From Sepioteuthis lessoniana (lineage: Eukaryota > Mollusca > Cephalopoda > Myopsida > Loliginidae): a DNA stretch of 64,000 nt. Positions 52,948-62,566 of the stretch are shown one piece after another. The notes under the pieces are model-generated. The model did not search any database. It was not told the DNA's origin and saw only the letters and a list, made by a program, of their open reading frames with translations. Location of the stretch: the NCBI GenBank assembly GCA_963585895.1, contig OY757939.1, forward strand, positions 62,109,962-62,173,961, in the 5' to 3' direction. Position numbers and translations under genes: made by a program. Position 1 is the stretch's first letter. Each line of letters opens with the position of its first letter.

Positions 52948-54203
52948 TGCCCAGTTGGCTGGGGCTGTAGAATACACTGACTGCACCTCTGCAGAGGGGT
53001 AAGACCCCCCCCCCCAATGAGTGTCCTGGATATGACACTAAACAATCTGTGTTATATTTTGACCTTCGACCCAGCCCCAAAATATTATTCCAAGGTGATA
53101 CACCGGAAGGAAGTGACACATTCCAATGGCCAGTAATCGAAAGAGATCGTGTGGGCGGATTAAGGCTTATGATATGGGACAAGGTGAAGGTCTCATTGTG
53201 CCATTACGGTCATGATGACGATTAAACATCCGATTCAAAGATCCAGTAGGCGATCGTGTGGGCGTTGAGTTATTATCTAACTCAGTTGAGTTTGGGTCCC
53301 AAGCAGTTGCCAGCAGACTCCCAGAGGGTTAGAGACGAGATGTGGTAGGGAAGGCCACACCCGACCTCGGGGGACCTCGGAAACCCCCGATGCAGTTGCC
53401 AGCAGACTTCCTGACAGTAGAGACCAGATGTGGTAGGGAAGGCCACACCCGACCGAGGGGGCCCTCAGAAAAGCCCCGATGGAGTAGACCCCAACATCAG
53501 GAGAACAAGAAAGACACAACGTGACGGTCATAACAGTGGGGTCAAAATATGAAGTTTATGTTCGGTCTCCAGCATCCTCTCACATGCCACCCTTCAACAA
53601 CCCTTTCGAACCCTTGCAATAAAGTGAGAGGTGAATATTTTTCTAAAGAAGTCTTCTTGCGTCCTTTCTTTGTGCGTCTGTCGTCTGTCTGTTATCATTG
53701 CGTCGGTATGTATCCAGTATATATATGTATGCAACATCTGATGTTGAGGTTCCAGTGATGCTGGAGCTTTGGGGAATGCGAAGTACCCCTTCATTGCCAT
53801 TGCTCCCAGGTCCACTCTGGCCCGGAGTGGTAGTACCTGATAGGGCCCTATCTATGGGTTAAATAGAACTAACAGCATACTTATGCTAAACTGAATTGTT
53901 TGAATAAACTGAATAGCTTGAAATAGAAATGTTTTTGACAATTAAACCGTACTTACATTTATGCTTAACTGAATTATTTGAAATAGAACTGTTTTTCGAC
54001 ATTAAAACTATTTACACTTAACTGAATTGTTACATATAACTGCTTGAATAGTTTGAAATGAAAATGTTTTTGACCATTAAACTGTACTTATGCTAAACTG
54101 AATTGTTTTAAAAAGAACAGATTATTTACATAAAAATGGATTTGGCGTTAAATAACCTACAAGGGTTGATATGCCTTTAAACCCAATAAACCAACCAACC
54201 AAT
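52948..54203 (+). mobile_element. C1 element split by a solo LTR
   Basis: Head GCCCAGTTGGCTGGGGCTG to CACTAAACAATCTG, then the LTR 53050-53736, then head, body and tail 53741-54203 ending AACCAACCAACC. Near-identical AAAAAAATCCTC repeats flank the whole (about 52935-52946 and 54205-54216). The C1 insertion predates the LTR. Confidence 0.88.
53050..53736 (+). mobile_element. Solo LTR, family L2 (fossil)
   Basis: A 687-bp TG...CA element (TGTTATATTTTGACC to GTATGCAACA) with the 4-bp duplication TCTG at 53046-53049 and 53737-53740. It is GC-rich, with a CAATAAAG signal near 53619, and contains an 89-bp internal duplication starting GCAGTTGCCAGCAGACT at 53303 and 53392. No internal region is attached. 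It is unrelated in sequence to family L1. Confidence 0.87.
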
Positions 54204-54216
54204 CAAAAAAATCCTC

Positions 54217-54333
54217 ATGTCCTGTTGTAAGTTAATTTTCTATAATCTCAGTTATCTCTCCATCGCAGTAGATCTTAGAAACAAGCTGATGTAGGTTTCA
54301 CTAACATTCTTGTGTGAGTGAGAGAGAAAGAGA

Positions 54334-54364
<31 letters not shown>

Positions 54365-54555
54365 TGGATGTAAAACTGGATTATTTCTATTTTTCAGTTT
54401 GATGTGAAAGTTGAAATATAAAAACACATTTTTTTTTTTCTTGAGTGAAACATAACAGAGTAATTTGCCCCATGTCCTTGACCAAGTTTTAGGAAAATAG
54501 TCATGAAAATTGTTTTGCTATAAGTAGTTTGAAATCCCTGGTATAGATATTCAAA
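54217..54555. other. Unassigned spacer
   Basis: Contains a long T run at about 54332-54358. No gene seen. Confidence 0.4.
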
Positions 54556-54830
54556 AGTCACAGTGAATTGTAAATTGAATTACCATGACCAGAAAATCCG
54601 GCAAACACCTGTGTGTGACATACGGAACACTGGACAGCTGTTTCAACTTTATTAGCTCTCATCTGCAGTATATGCTGTGATCTCTTCAACTGAAGATTGA
54701 CCACAGAATGCAGAGCTGAAACTCTACCACGGATCCACATCACACACAAGTGGTGTCAAATTTCGTGCACAGGTGTTTGCTAGATTTTCTGGTAATGGTA
54801 ATTCAATTCACAATATAATTCCTCTACTTA
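54556..54830. repeat. Inverted repeat with about 45-bp arms
   Basis: The arms GAATTACCATGACCAGAAAA plus CAAACACCTGTG (left) and CACAGGTGTTTG plus TTTTCTGGTAATGGTAATTC (right) are inverted copies; similarity continues less strongly to a centre at CTTCAACTGAAG near 54688. It could be a fold-back element or the inverted terminal part of a Penelope-like element. It lies 150 bp upstream of a host exon. Confidence 0.65.
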
Positions 54831-54973
54831 AAAAAGAAAATGTACATCACAGTGAATTGTTGTCATTTCGTAAGTTGAATATAATTTGGCACAAAGCTAG
54901 TTGTATGGTACACCCAGTGAGAATAAAAAATGTTCATTCCTTTTTAATTTGTACTTTTAAATTTCTTTTCCAG

Positions 54974-55327
54974 ATCCAACATGAAAGGTCTTGAAAGTCC
55001 TGTAAAAAAGCGGGCACGCTTGTCGCTTAAGAAGCGGGAATCTAGTTCTGAATCTTCTCCCCGGAGTTCCACCGTTTCTTCCACCACCTTGAGTCCAGCA
55101 TCCGATTCCACAGCATCATCAGATGTTACTTCAACCCCATCTTCTACAAATTACTTTGCTGCCTTTAATAATGTCAACACTGCCGCACCCACGACCCCTA
55201 CTACTACAACCTCTTCTGCTGCCATCACGACCTGTGCGACTACATCTTCATCGTTAACAACAACCTCAACTACCTCTGCAGCTGTTGCTACCTTAGCAAC
55301 CCCAGAGGCAGAAACTCCCAAAAAAGT
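54974..55327 (+). CDS. Exon of an unrecognised Ser/Thr-rich, probably nuclear protein
   Basis: Acceptor TTTCTTTTCCAG, then ATG at 54981 with A at -3, open to the donor GTAAGT at 55328 (phase 2). The 115 complete codons read MKGLESPVKKRARLSLKKRE, then Ser/Thr/Ala-rich low-complexity sequence. KKRAR and KKR form a basic cluster like a bipartite nuclear localisation signal. The seven bases before the ATG could be 5' untranslated sequence, or coding if an earlier exon ends in phase 2. Use of varied Ser/Thr codons and the good splice sites argue for a real exon. I do not recognise the family. Confidence 0.8.
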
Positions 55328-55424
55328 GTAAGTTTATAAACAACATTTGTTTGTTGATAACAGGGGAAAAGAATGTAAAGCATAGTTTCTCAAACTTTTT
55401 ACTTGATAGGAAATTTAATCTCCA

Positions 55425-56170
55425 TTCATCACTCCTTCCAAAAAATAATGATTGAATATTGCCGACATTTTTGATGAGGGATTTATGTTTAAGATGTTCT
55501 TGGTTTCAAGATTAAAATTTTTACAAAATACAGAAAAAAAAATGTTACAAATGGAATATTGAATCATATAACATCCATATTACCAATTGGGAATACTGAA
55601 ACTGATTTGGACCTCTTTGGTCAGAGTGGTATTTTTAGTTATTAATAATTCAATTTTAATTCTATTCATTAAAAATTTGTTACCATGGATTAGAATTAAA
55701 ATTTCAGGCATTGTATTTTAATTTTTCATAATTTTTCTTTTTTGAATTTATATCTTTGTTCTTCTTACTGAATAATCTTTTTTTCTTAAGCTTTCTCATA
55801 ATTTATAAAAAGGGATATTTTTGAATTCAGTATTTTTATAAAATGATTTGTTAAAAATATTATTTTTAAAAGTTTTTGTGAAAATATGATTGTGTGTTAA
55901 GGAGGCCAAAAAAACAAACTGGATATCTTTGATTTGTCGGATTGTTTGTTCATTTAAATGACTCGTATATTTTGAATAGTTTGTATGTGAAGGTCACATC
56001 ACTCGTGGCCATCACATCCAATAAGGTATTTTGTTAGGTGTACAATATCTGGTAACTAGTCTACATAATTTAGTGATTTTTGTTCTGTTATAAAGGGATT
56101 TAGTAAATTTACGTCCTGTGGACCCCTAAGCTTTTATTCACCCTGTCCAACTTTTATTCACCTTTTTAGG
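55425..56170. other. Intron with a dispersed repeat
   Basis: 55425-55640 is homologous to 36470-36715. The remainder to 56170 is AT-rich and unassigned. Confidence 0.55.
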
Positions 56171-56395
56171 GAAGGAATCCTCATGGTGTAATGCCTAAAG
56201 TACTGAACTGTAGCTTCTAAGTAAGAGAGTTCAAACTCTAGTCACGTTGTCATGTTCATTTTTGGACTAATACCCTGGGGAAATGTATTGAACTCTTTTA
56301 TCTCACCAGTTATGGGTTAAATAGTATCACTGCTTTTCTACTAGGATGGTTTTGGCATTAAATAACCCATAAAGTTTTTTATGCCATTAAAATAA
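56171..56395 (+). repeat. SINE B copy
   Basis: Head GGAATCCTCATGGTGTAATG, B-box region GAGTTCAAACTC, tail GGCATTAAATAACCC with ATGCCATTAAAAT. In the host intron. Confidence 0.82.
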
Positions 56396-56766
56396 ATCAC
56401 TCTTGGCGTCTGTATGGACCACTTTGAAAAGCCCTGTTTTAAAGTAACTTTTTTTTTTCTCTCTCTCTGGAAAATGTGGCACAGGTAGGTATAGTAAATT
56501 AGAGGATAAATGAGGCTGTGAAAGGGTTAAATAGCTATTTAATTTTGAAGCCCCCCCCTATTTTTATTTTTATTTATTTTTTTTTTTTTAATTTTTTTTT
56601 ATTTTTTAAATTCATTTATAACCATAAGGTGTAAAGGTGCATCTTTTGTAGTTAGACGAATCTCTCATCAGTCTTGACAAAGATGGTTGCTCTGGATGAG
56701 CAATGGTATTAGGAACATCTGCTTGTTAGAGCAGAGAGCAGGAATTTACTATTTTGCATTTATAAA
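56396..56766. other. Intron spacer
   Basis: T-rich tracts and a CCCCCCC run near 56552. Nothing else seen. Confidence 0.4.
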
Positions 56767-57235
56767 TGTAATATAATGGTCAAGGGATTTTGGTTTCATG
56801 CCTTTGGGTTTAGTTAGGCTGAGAACCTTTCGGCTCAGTGCATGGGTTACTTAGGTGTACCATTAACACAGGTGTTCGGGTGGAGTGGACGTGTCACTCA
56901 GAGATGTCACAATAGCCCACATTGGAAGTGGAGTTACAGAGTGCGGGTGACGTCACGCACCGGAAGAGCGCAGAGGATTTTGGGAGATTTTGAAAAAGTC
57001 AGTTAGTAGAGTTGAGACTGGACACCGAACGAGACGGTTGACTTTCGCTTGCTCGTGGAGACCTTTGTGACGGGTGCCACATGTGTTGGGGGTGGGGGAG
57101 ATGAAAAAGCCAGAGTAGAAAGATTGTGCCTCTCTCTCCTTATGTCGAAGAACCTTTAAACTCAAAGGTAATAAAAGGTTTCATACCTGAACAAAGAAGT
57201 CGTAAGTGTTTTTCGTGTTTCGAGATCCTATGATC

Positions 57236-57292
<57 letters not shown>

Positions 57293-57325
57293 ATTTCCCA
57301 CATAGCCGTATCTGGCTATGGTACA
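56767..57325 (+). mobile_element. Solo LTR, family L1 (fossil)
   Basis: A 559-bp TG...CA element (TGTAATATAATGG to ATGGTACA) with the 4-bp duplication TAAA at 56763-56766 and 57326-57329. It matches 1373-1906 on the opposite strand, including GGCTGAGAACCTTTCGGCTC and TTATGTCGAAGAACC. A (TG)n(TA)n run at 57234-57289 has expanded near its right end. No internal region is attached. Confidence 0.88.
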
Positions 57326-57329
57326 TAAA

Positions 57330-58219
57330 TACTTTTATAAATGCTAAGTAGTAAATTTGACTCTGCACCCATAAGCCTTTATTTATCCTGTCAAAATATA
57401 GGGGTCTATGTAGACTACTTTAAGAGAAGCCCTTATAAGTTCAAGTACGATGAAAACCTTCTTTTTCCAAAGATGTATAAGAATATTAGTCTTTGGTGTC
57501 TAATTATTGTAGTTTTAAAGTAAAAGTTGAATATTCATCTACAGATATTTTGTATGTACTTTCCAGATGTAAATATTTAAGTTTTAATGCATCAAGTTGG
57601 ATTTGGTTGAAAGCAAGAAGTTTTCAGCATGAATGAAATGCACGCAGAACTACCATTCCCATGTGATTACGTAACATCAAGAAACGGTTACTGTAAACGC
57701 ATAATAACATCAATGGCCAAAAGTAAACGTGTTTTTAAAAATCACGAACTGCACACTAAAAATGAAGATGAACATCCAATGTAATCTCTGCTTTTAATTG
57801 ATCTGGTGTGTGTGTGTGTGTATATATATATATTTCTTTTAAATACCTTGTCTGGTGGCAAAAGCTGCTTGGTAGTGCCAGGAGTGGCAGTATCGCCTTG
57901 AGCTACTGAAACTGTGTTATCATCCCTGGTTGGCAGCTGATGAGGGCAGGGTATTGCACGTGCTTTCATGTTGTATGATGAAAAATGTAATAAAATATAT
58001 TAAATTTGAAAGACTAAACTAGAACGTATATAAAAAGATTACACTTATTGATTTCTACATAGAATAGCATTCAATGTTTGAGAATAAAACTAATATGATA
58101 AATCAATTACACTAAGTGGTTATTTCTCAAATTCGGTTTTGTTAAAACCAGTTTGCAAATTATCTACACATATACTATGTAAATTTTTTCTTGCATGGTT
58201 TTAAACACTTCAATAACAT
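57330..58219. other. Intron, mostly unassigned
   Basis: 57841-57969 is GC-richer and open on the minus strand (MKARAIPCPHQLPTRDD... to LPPDKV) with GGTATTT after it. I cannot tell whether it is an exon of an opposite-strand gene or chance. A (TG)n(TA)n run lies at 57806-57832. Confidence 0.35.
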
Positions 58220-58440
58220 GGGCCTGCCTGGCATTCATGTCAGGTGGGTGTTATTAAGCTAAATAGCCTGTTCCTAGAGGGCAGTTACTGCTTTGCAGAG
58301 CTGAGTTCATTGCTTGGTGTCTGAAGTGTCCCCAAAATGGGTAATGGTGATGGAATCAAGCATTTTTTTGATGGGAGTCTCAATTCGTGTGTAGAGCCTC
58401 CCCAACTTTAAAATGACCTAGTGTCGGGTTGAATAAATAT
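58220..58440 (+). repeat. SINE G candidate with 9-bp TSD
   Basis: CAATAACAT occurs at 58211-58219 and 58441-58449. The 3' end AAAATGACCTAGTGTCGGG plus TTGAATAAATAT resembles the SINE A end (ATTGACCTTGTGTCAT, GGGTTGGGTAAATA), but the 5' part has no tRNA boxes that I can see. It is probably a separate family sharing the SINE A tail. Confidence 0.6.
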
Positions 58441-58449
58441 CAATAACAT

Positions 58450-58860
58450 AGGTTTTTTTTTTTTTTTAGACAAATCTAACTAAGCTGGACTGTATTATAG
58501 ATGTTAATGAATAAGATGCTATTTAAAATTAAATAATGGTTATTTAATAATAATTGAGAGTATAATGTAAATAACTAAGGGAATTGTGATGTCAGGGTGA
58601 TGTAGTTTCTGTTACAGGCATAAACACTTATTCTCCATTATAATAAGATTACTATCTTGTGTTGCATTAGTGAAAATTTAGATTTGAAATACAGTACCAC
58701 CAATTAATAAGTGACCTTGTGCCAGACTGTACAGTGTCACCTATAAATAAGTACAACCATAACAGTTTTTTATTTAAAGTTATTTTCTTTCTTAAAGATA
58801 TGAGTATTTTATTATTTCTAGTGAACATTATTCAATCAAAATGGCCATTATTTATTACCA
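58450..58860. other. Intron spacer
   Basis: AT-rich; AAATAAGTACAACC near 58750 faintly resembles the 101-bp array that follows. No gene seen. Confidence 0.4.
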
Positions 58861-58870
58861 TTATTTATTA

Positions 58871-59372
58871 CACTTTTTATATATATTATTAGGTATTATT
58901 TATTACCAAACTCTACAGCATTGAAACTCTGTTACCCAAAATATGAATATGAAGTAGTCCAAAAATAAATACACTTTTTATATATATTATTAGGTATTAT
59001 TTATTACCAAACTCTGCAGCATTGAAATTCTGTTACCCAAAATATGAATATGAAGTAGTCCAAAAATAAGTACACTTTTTATATATATTATTAGGTATTA
59101 TTTATTACCAAACTCTGCAGCATTGAAATTCTGTTACCCAAAATATGAATATGAAGTAGTCCAAAAATAAGTACACTTTTTATATATATTATTAAGTATT
59201 ATTTATTACCAAACTCTACAGCATTGAAATTCTGTTACCTAAAATATGAATATAAAGTAGTCCAAAAATAAGTACACTTTTTATATATATTATTAGGTAT
59301 TATTTATTACCAAACTCTGCAGCATTGAAATTCTGTTACCCAAAATATGAAGTAGTCCAAAAATAAGTACAT
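58871..59372. repeat. 101-bp tandem array, five units
   Basis: Units begin CACTTTTTATATATATTATT at 58871, 58972, 59073, 59174 and 59275. They share AGGTATTATTTATTACC, AAACTCTGCAGCATTGAAA and GTAGTCCAAAAATAAGTA. Spacing is exactly 101 bp four times and units differ at only a few bases. The last unit has an 8-bp deletion. A diverged relative lies inside a LINE at 61204-61476. Confidence 0.95.
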
Positions 59373-59384
59373 CTCCTATATATA

Positions 59385-59885
59385 TTCATCATTATCATCA
59401 TGTCACGCTGCCGGCGCTGATCTCCCTGACCCTCTCCCACCATCCTTCTCTATTGTCCATCGCTCCTGGTAGGTCTTCAAGGCTACATACTGTACGTAGG
59501 TCCTAGCTGAACGTCCTGCTTTTGCTCGTCCATGTAAAGGGGTCCACAAGAGTATGTCACTTATGAGTTCATCCCTACTTCTTCAGCAGTGTCCCGCATG
59601 TCTAGTTCATCTAACTTGGGTTGTTTTCGTGATCGGTGTTAAGTATCCGTACAGCTGTTGCTTTGTGGGATGCTGCCTCCAAGACTTGTTTAATATTGCT
59701 CGCAGCATTCTTGAGTAATTGCCGTCAAGCTTTTTGACTGCTGCTTGGGGAAAAACTTTCATTTTATTGGTCAGGTCTGACTTCCATATGACCGATAGCC
59801 TATCGATAGCTGTCCATGCCTTTGCTAGTCAGGTGTTGATGTCTGTCTCGGTTGATGAGACACTGCTTCCTAAGAAACAAATTCG
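59385..59885 (-). mobile_element. RTE-type LINE 3' fragment, antisense
   Basis: The minus strand reads LGSSVSSTETDINT, LAKAWTAIDRLSVIWKSDLT, then after an internal deletion KLDGNYSRMLRAILNKSWRQ, HPTKQQLYGYLTPITKT, and ends CATGATGATAATGATGA. Its 5' end abuts the sense copy head-on. Confidence 0.85.
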
Positions 59886-61911
59886 ATACACTATAGGAGA
59901 AGACAGAAACACATACTCTGAATGATGAATATGAGAATTTCGTCAATGCCTACTTAGAAGCAGCAGCAGAATACATACCAACTAACCAAAGAGCTAAACC
60001 TAGAGTCCCATAGGAGACATTAGCGGTTAGGAAAAAAGCATGTAGATATGAAAACTGCTTTTAAATGCAATAGGAAGAACTCAACCAATACCATTGCCCT
60101 TAAACTTAAAAAGGCACAAAATGAATTAGTTATCATATACCTAAAAGAACAAACAAAATACATCCAAAATCAGATCAATAAGATTAGAGACTGTTGAAGA
60201 TGGACAATCTAGGATAGCATGGTAAATGAAGTGAGCAAAAGGAAGAGCACTGCGAAAGCTAAACTGAAAGCTACCAGCCAAGAACGAATACAGCTGTGGA
60301 AACGAGATTTCGAGAATTTACTCCAGAACCCTCCGAAAGTTGCACAAGAATCAATTGTTAACAATTAGTCATCAAACTAGGACAGTTTATGCAAGAAGAA
60401 CTCGATTCAGTACTAAGAAAAATTAAAAATAGAAAAGCAGCAGGGCTTTATGAAATACTCCCAGAAGTATGGAAGACCAGGGAATTCGATGACATACTGC
60501 TCCGATACTGTAATGCCATATATAATCAAAACACAATGGACAAAGGGATGCATCCTTCCTTCCCTAAGAAAGGTGACCTCGGATTAGCCAAGAACTACTG
60601 AGGTATAACCCTTACATCCATAGCAGCCAAGATATGCAATACTCTACTATGCAACCACATTGAACCAAAATGGCTTTCGGAGAAAGCGATCCTCAACATC
60701 ACAAATTTTGACTATCCATCGAATTCTTTAAGATGTACGTGCAAGAAACCTAGTGGCAACAATATTATTTGTTGACTTCACTAAGGCCTTTGACTCCATA
60801 CACAGAGAGATGGAGCAAATACTACTTGCTTATGGCCTACCCAAAGAAACCATTGCAGCCATAATGATGCTATATAGAAAGACGAAAGTAAAAATCTGCT
60901 CCTTGGATAGAGACACAGACTATTTCAACATTGTAGCAGGTGTGCTGCTTTTTATAAAATGAAAGACAACAGTTTCAAGCTGACAAATGAAAGAAGCAGA
61001 AGATACCCCACACATACAATTACGGACACAGACTATGCCGATGTCATAGCACTTCTGGTCAATTCACCCTCCCAAGCCAAAACCCTACTACATAGTCTGG
61101 AACAAGCAACTGCTGGCATAGGCTGCCATGTCAATGCAGAAAAGACAGAATACATGTGCTTTAATCCAAGAGGCGACATCTCCACACTAAATGGTAGTTC
61201 TCTATGGATATTATTAGGTATTATTTATTACCAAACTCTACAGCGCTGAAACTCTGTAACCCAAAATATGAATATGTGAATATGTAACATTTCAAAAATA
61301 AGTACACCTCTTATATGTACGATTTTATTTTTGGTTATTGAGTTTCAGTGCTGTGGAGTTTAGTAATGAATAATACCTGATAATGTTTTGATTGTATATT
61401 TCATGAGAAATAATAATAATAATGTTCTAATATCTTAGAACATTAACTTATAGTTGAGTGTACTTATTTGTTGATGATAGCGGTCGCATCGATACTGCTA
61501 TATGGATGCACTACATGGACTCTAACAAAATGGCTGGAGAAGGAGCTAGACGGCAATTACACAAGAATGCTGCGAGCAATCTTGAACAAGTCCTGGCGGC
61601 AACACCCCACAAGACACCAACTGTACGGCCACCTGCCTCCTATCACGAAAACTATTCAAGTTAGACGAACTAGACATGCAGGACACTGCTGGAGAAGCAG
61701 GGACGAACTCATAAGTGATGTACTCTTATGGACCCCCACACATGGCCGTGCAAAAGCAGGACGATCAGCACGAACATACATTCAGCAACTATGTGAGGAT
61801 ACAGGATGTTGTCCAGAAGACCTGTCTGAGGCGATGAACGATAGGGAAAAGTGGCGAGAGAGGGTCAGGGATATCCGTGCTACCAGCACGACATGATGAT
61901 GATGATGATAC
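59886..61911 (+). mobile_element. RTE-type LINE, longest copy
   Basis: Reverse-transcriptase landmarks in order: QEELDSVLRKIKNRKAAG (60392 on), PKKGDLGLAKNYRGITLTS, ATILFVDFTKAFDSIHREME (motif A Asp), TDTDYADVIALL (YAD-box; the usual second Asp of YADD is Val), AGIGCHVNAEKTEYMCF, ILLYGCTTWTLTKW, QLYGHLPPITKTIQVRRTRH, and an (ATG)n tail. The architecture resembles RTE/BovB LINEs. The endonuclease part is missing, several frameshifts and stops occur, the segment holding the GVLQGD motif is deleted, and a foreign block replaces 61204-61476. Confidence 0.88.
61204..61476. repeat. Fold-back block inside the LINE
   Basis: The left half (AGGTATTATTTATTACC, AAACTCTACAGC) matches the 101-bp array unit. 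The right half holds the same sequence inverted (GCTGTGGAGTTTAGTAATG, AATAATACCTGATAATG). It replaces about 150 bp of LINE coding sequence instead of merely interrupting it. Confidence 0.75.
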
Positions 61912-62441
61912 TGGTATTTTTTTTTTTTTTTTTTTTTTTTCAAGCAAATTGTTCAGTAAATAGATAATCATTTATTTTAATAGAAAACAATTGAATTTTA
62001 ATTCAATTGATTTTCATATCTTATTTCTCTTCCATTCTTTTATGTGTGTATTTACCTAACCCTCTTCTCTCCCTAGCTATGAGTAAATAATAAAGCCCCC
62101 ATTTTAGGAGAGGGGGGAAAAAAACTCTGAATCCAAAACTTGTGGAATATTTGGAGATTCTTTGGCACACTGGTGGACCATTCTTCTGTTATCAGCTTAA
62201 CCGAATAGTCTGGCTGGTTCTACATAAGCCTTCACCTGTGCAGGCAATCTAGCAGTTCACATCTTTAACTGAACTGTTGGGCACTAAAACCTGACCTTCA
62301 TCTGCAGCGTAGATATATGGAAGAAAAATAAGATGTGAAAACCAGTTTGGTTGAGTATTAATGTATTCATTATGACATTTCGCTCTCTATGAGTTTCAGA
62401 TATTTCATCCAGATATATTTATGAATTGCTTTTGATTGCAG
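61912..62441. other. Intron, mostly unassigned
   Basis: Poly-T at 61917-61940 and a scrambled SINE A-like piece at 62050-62145 (TCCCTAGCTATGAGTAAATA). No gene seen up to the exon acceptor. Confidence 0.45.
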
Positions 62442-62566
62442 GGATTCTTCACGAAGCAAAGAGACTGATAGTTTATTTGATACCGAGACAAACAATGATG
62501 TCATTAGCATAAATTCTGATGATGTCTATGAATCAATGCCAGTTGTAGCTGCTTTGGAAAACTTGG
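62442..62566 (+). CDS. Next exon of the unrecognised nuclear protein; SUMO-interaction-like motif
   Basis: Acceptor TTTTGATTGCAG and donor GTAAGT bound a 125-bp exon entering in phase 2 and leaving in phase 1. Joined to 54974-55327 it continues KKV-DSSRSKETDSLFDTETNN, then DVISINSDDVYESMPVVAAL and ENLG. The core VISI followed by SDD and a further acidic residue fits a SUMO-interaction motif, and the Asp/Ser-rich context fits casein-kinase-type sites. The next exon was not found in the remaining 1.4 kb. Confidence 0.8.

Noticed and set aside
54558-54749. Minus-strand open frame of 63 codons as a gene.
   Set aside because: It lies wholly within the inverted repeat 54556-54830 and looks like repeat sequence.
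55110-55320. The Ser/Thr-rich part of the exon as a simple (ACN)n microsatellite and not coding.
   Set aside because: The repeat is irregular, the frame is open for the whole exon, and both splice sites and phases agree with the next exon.
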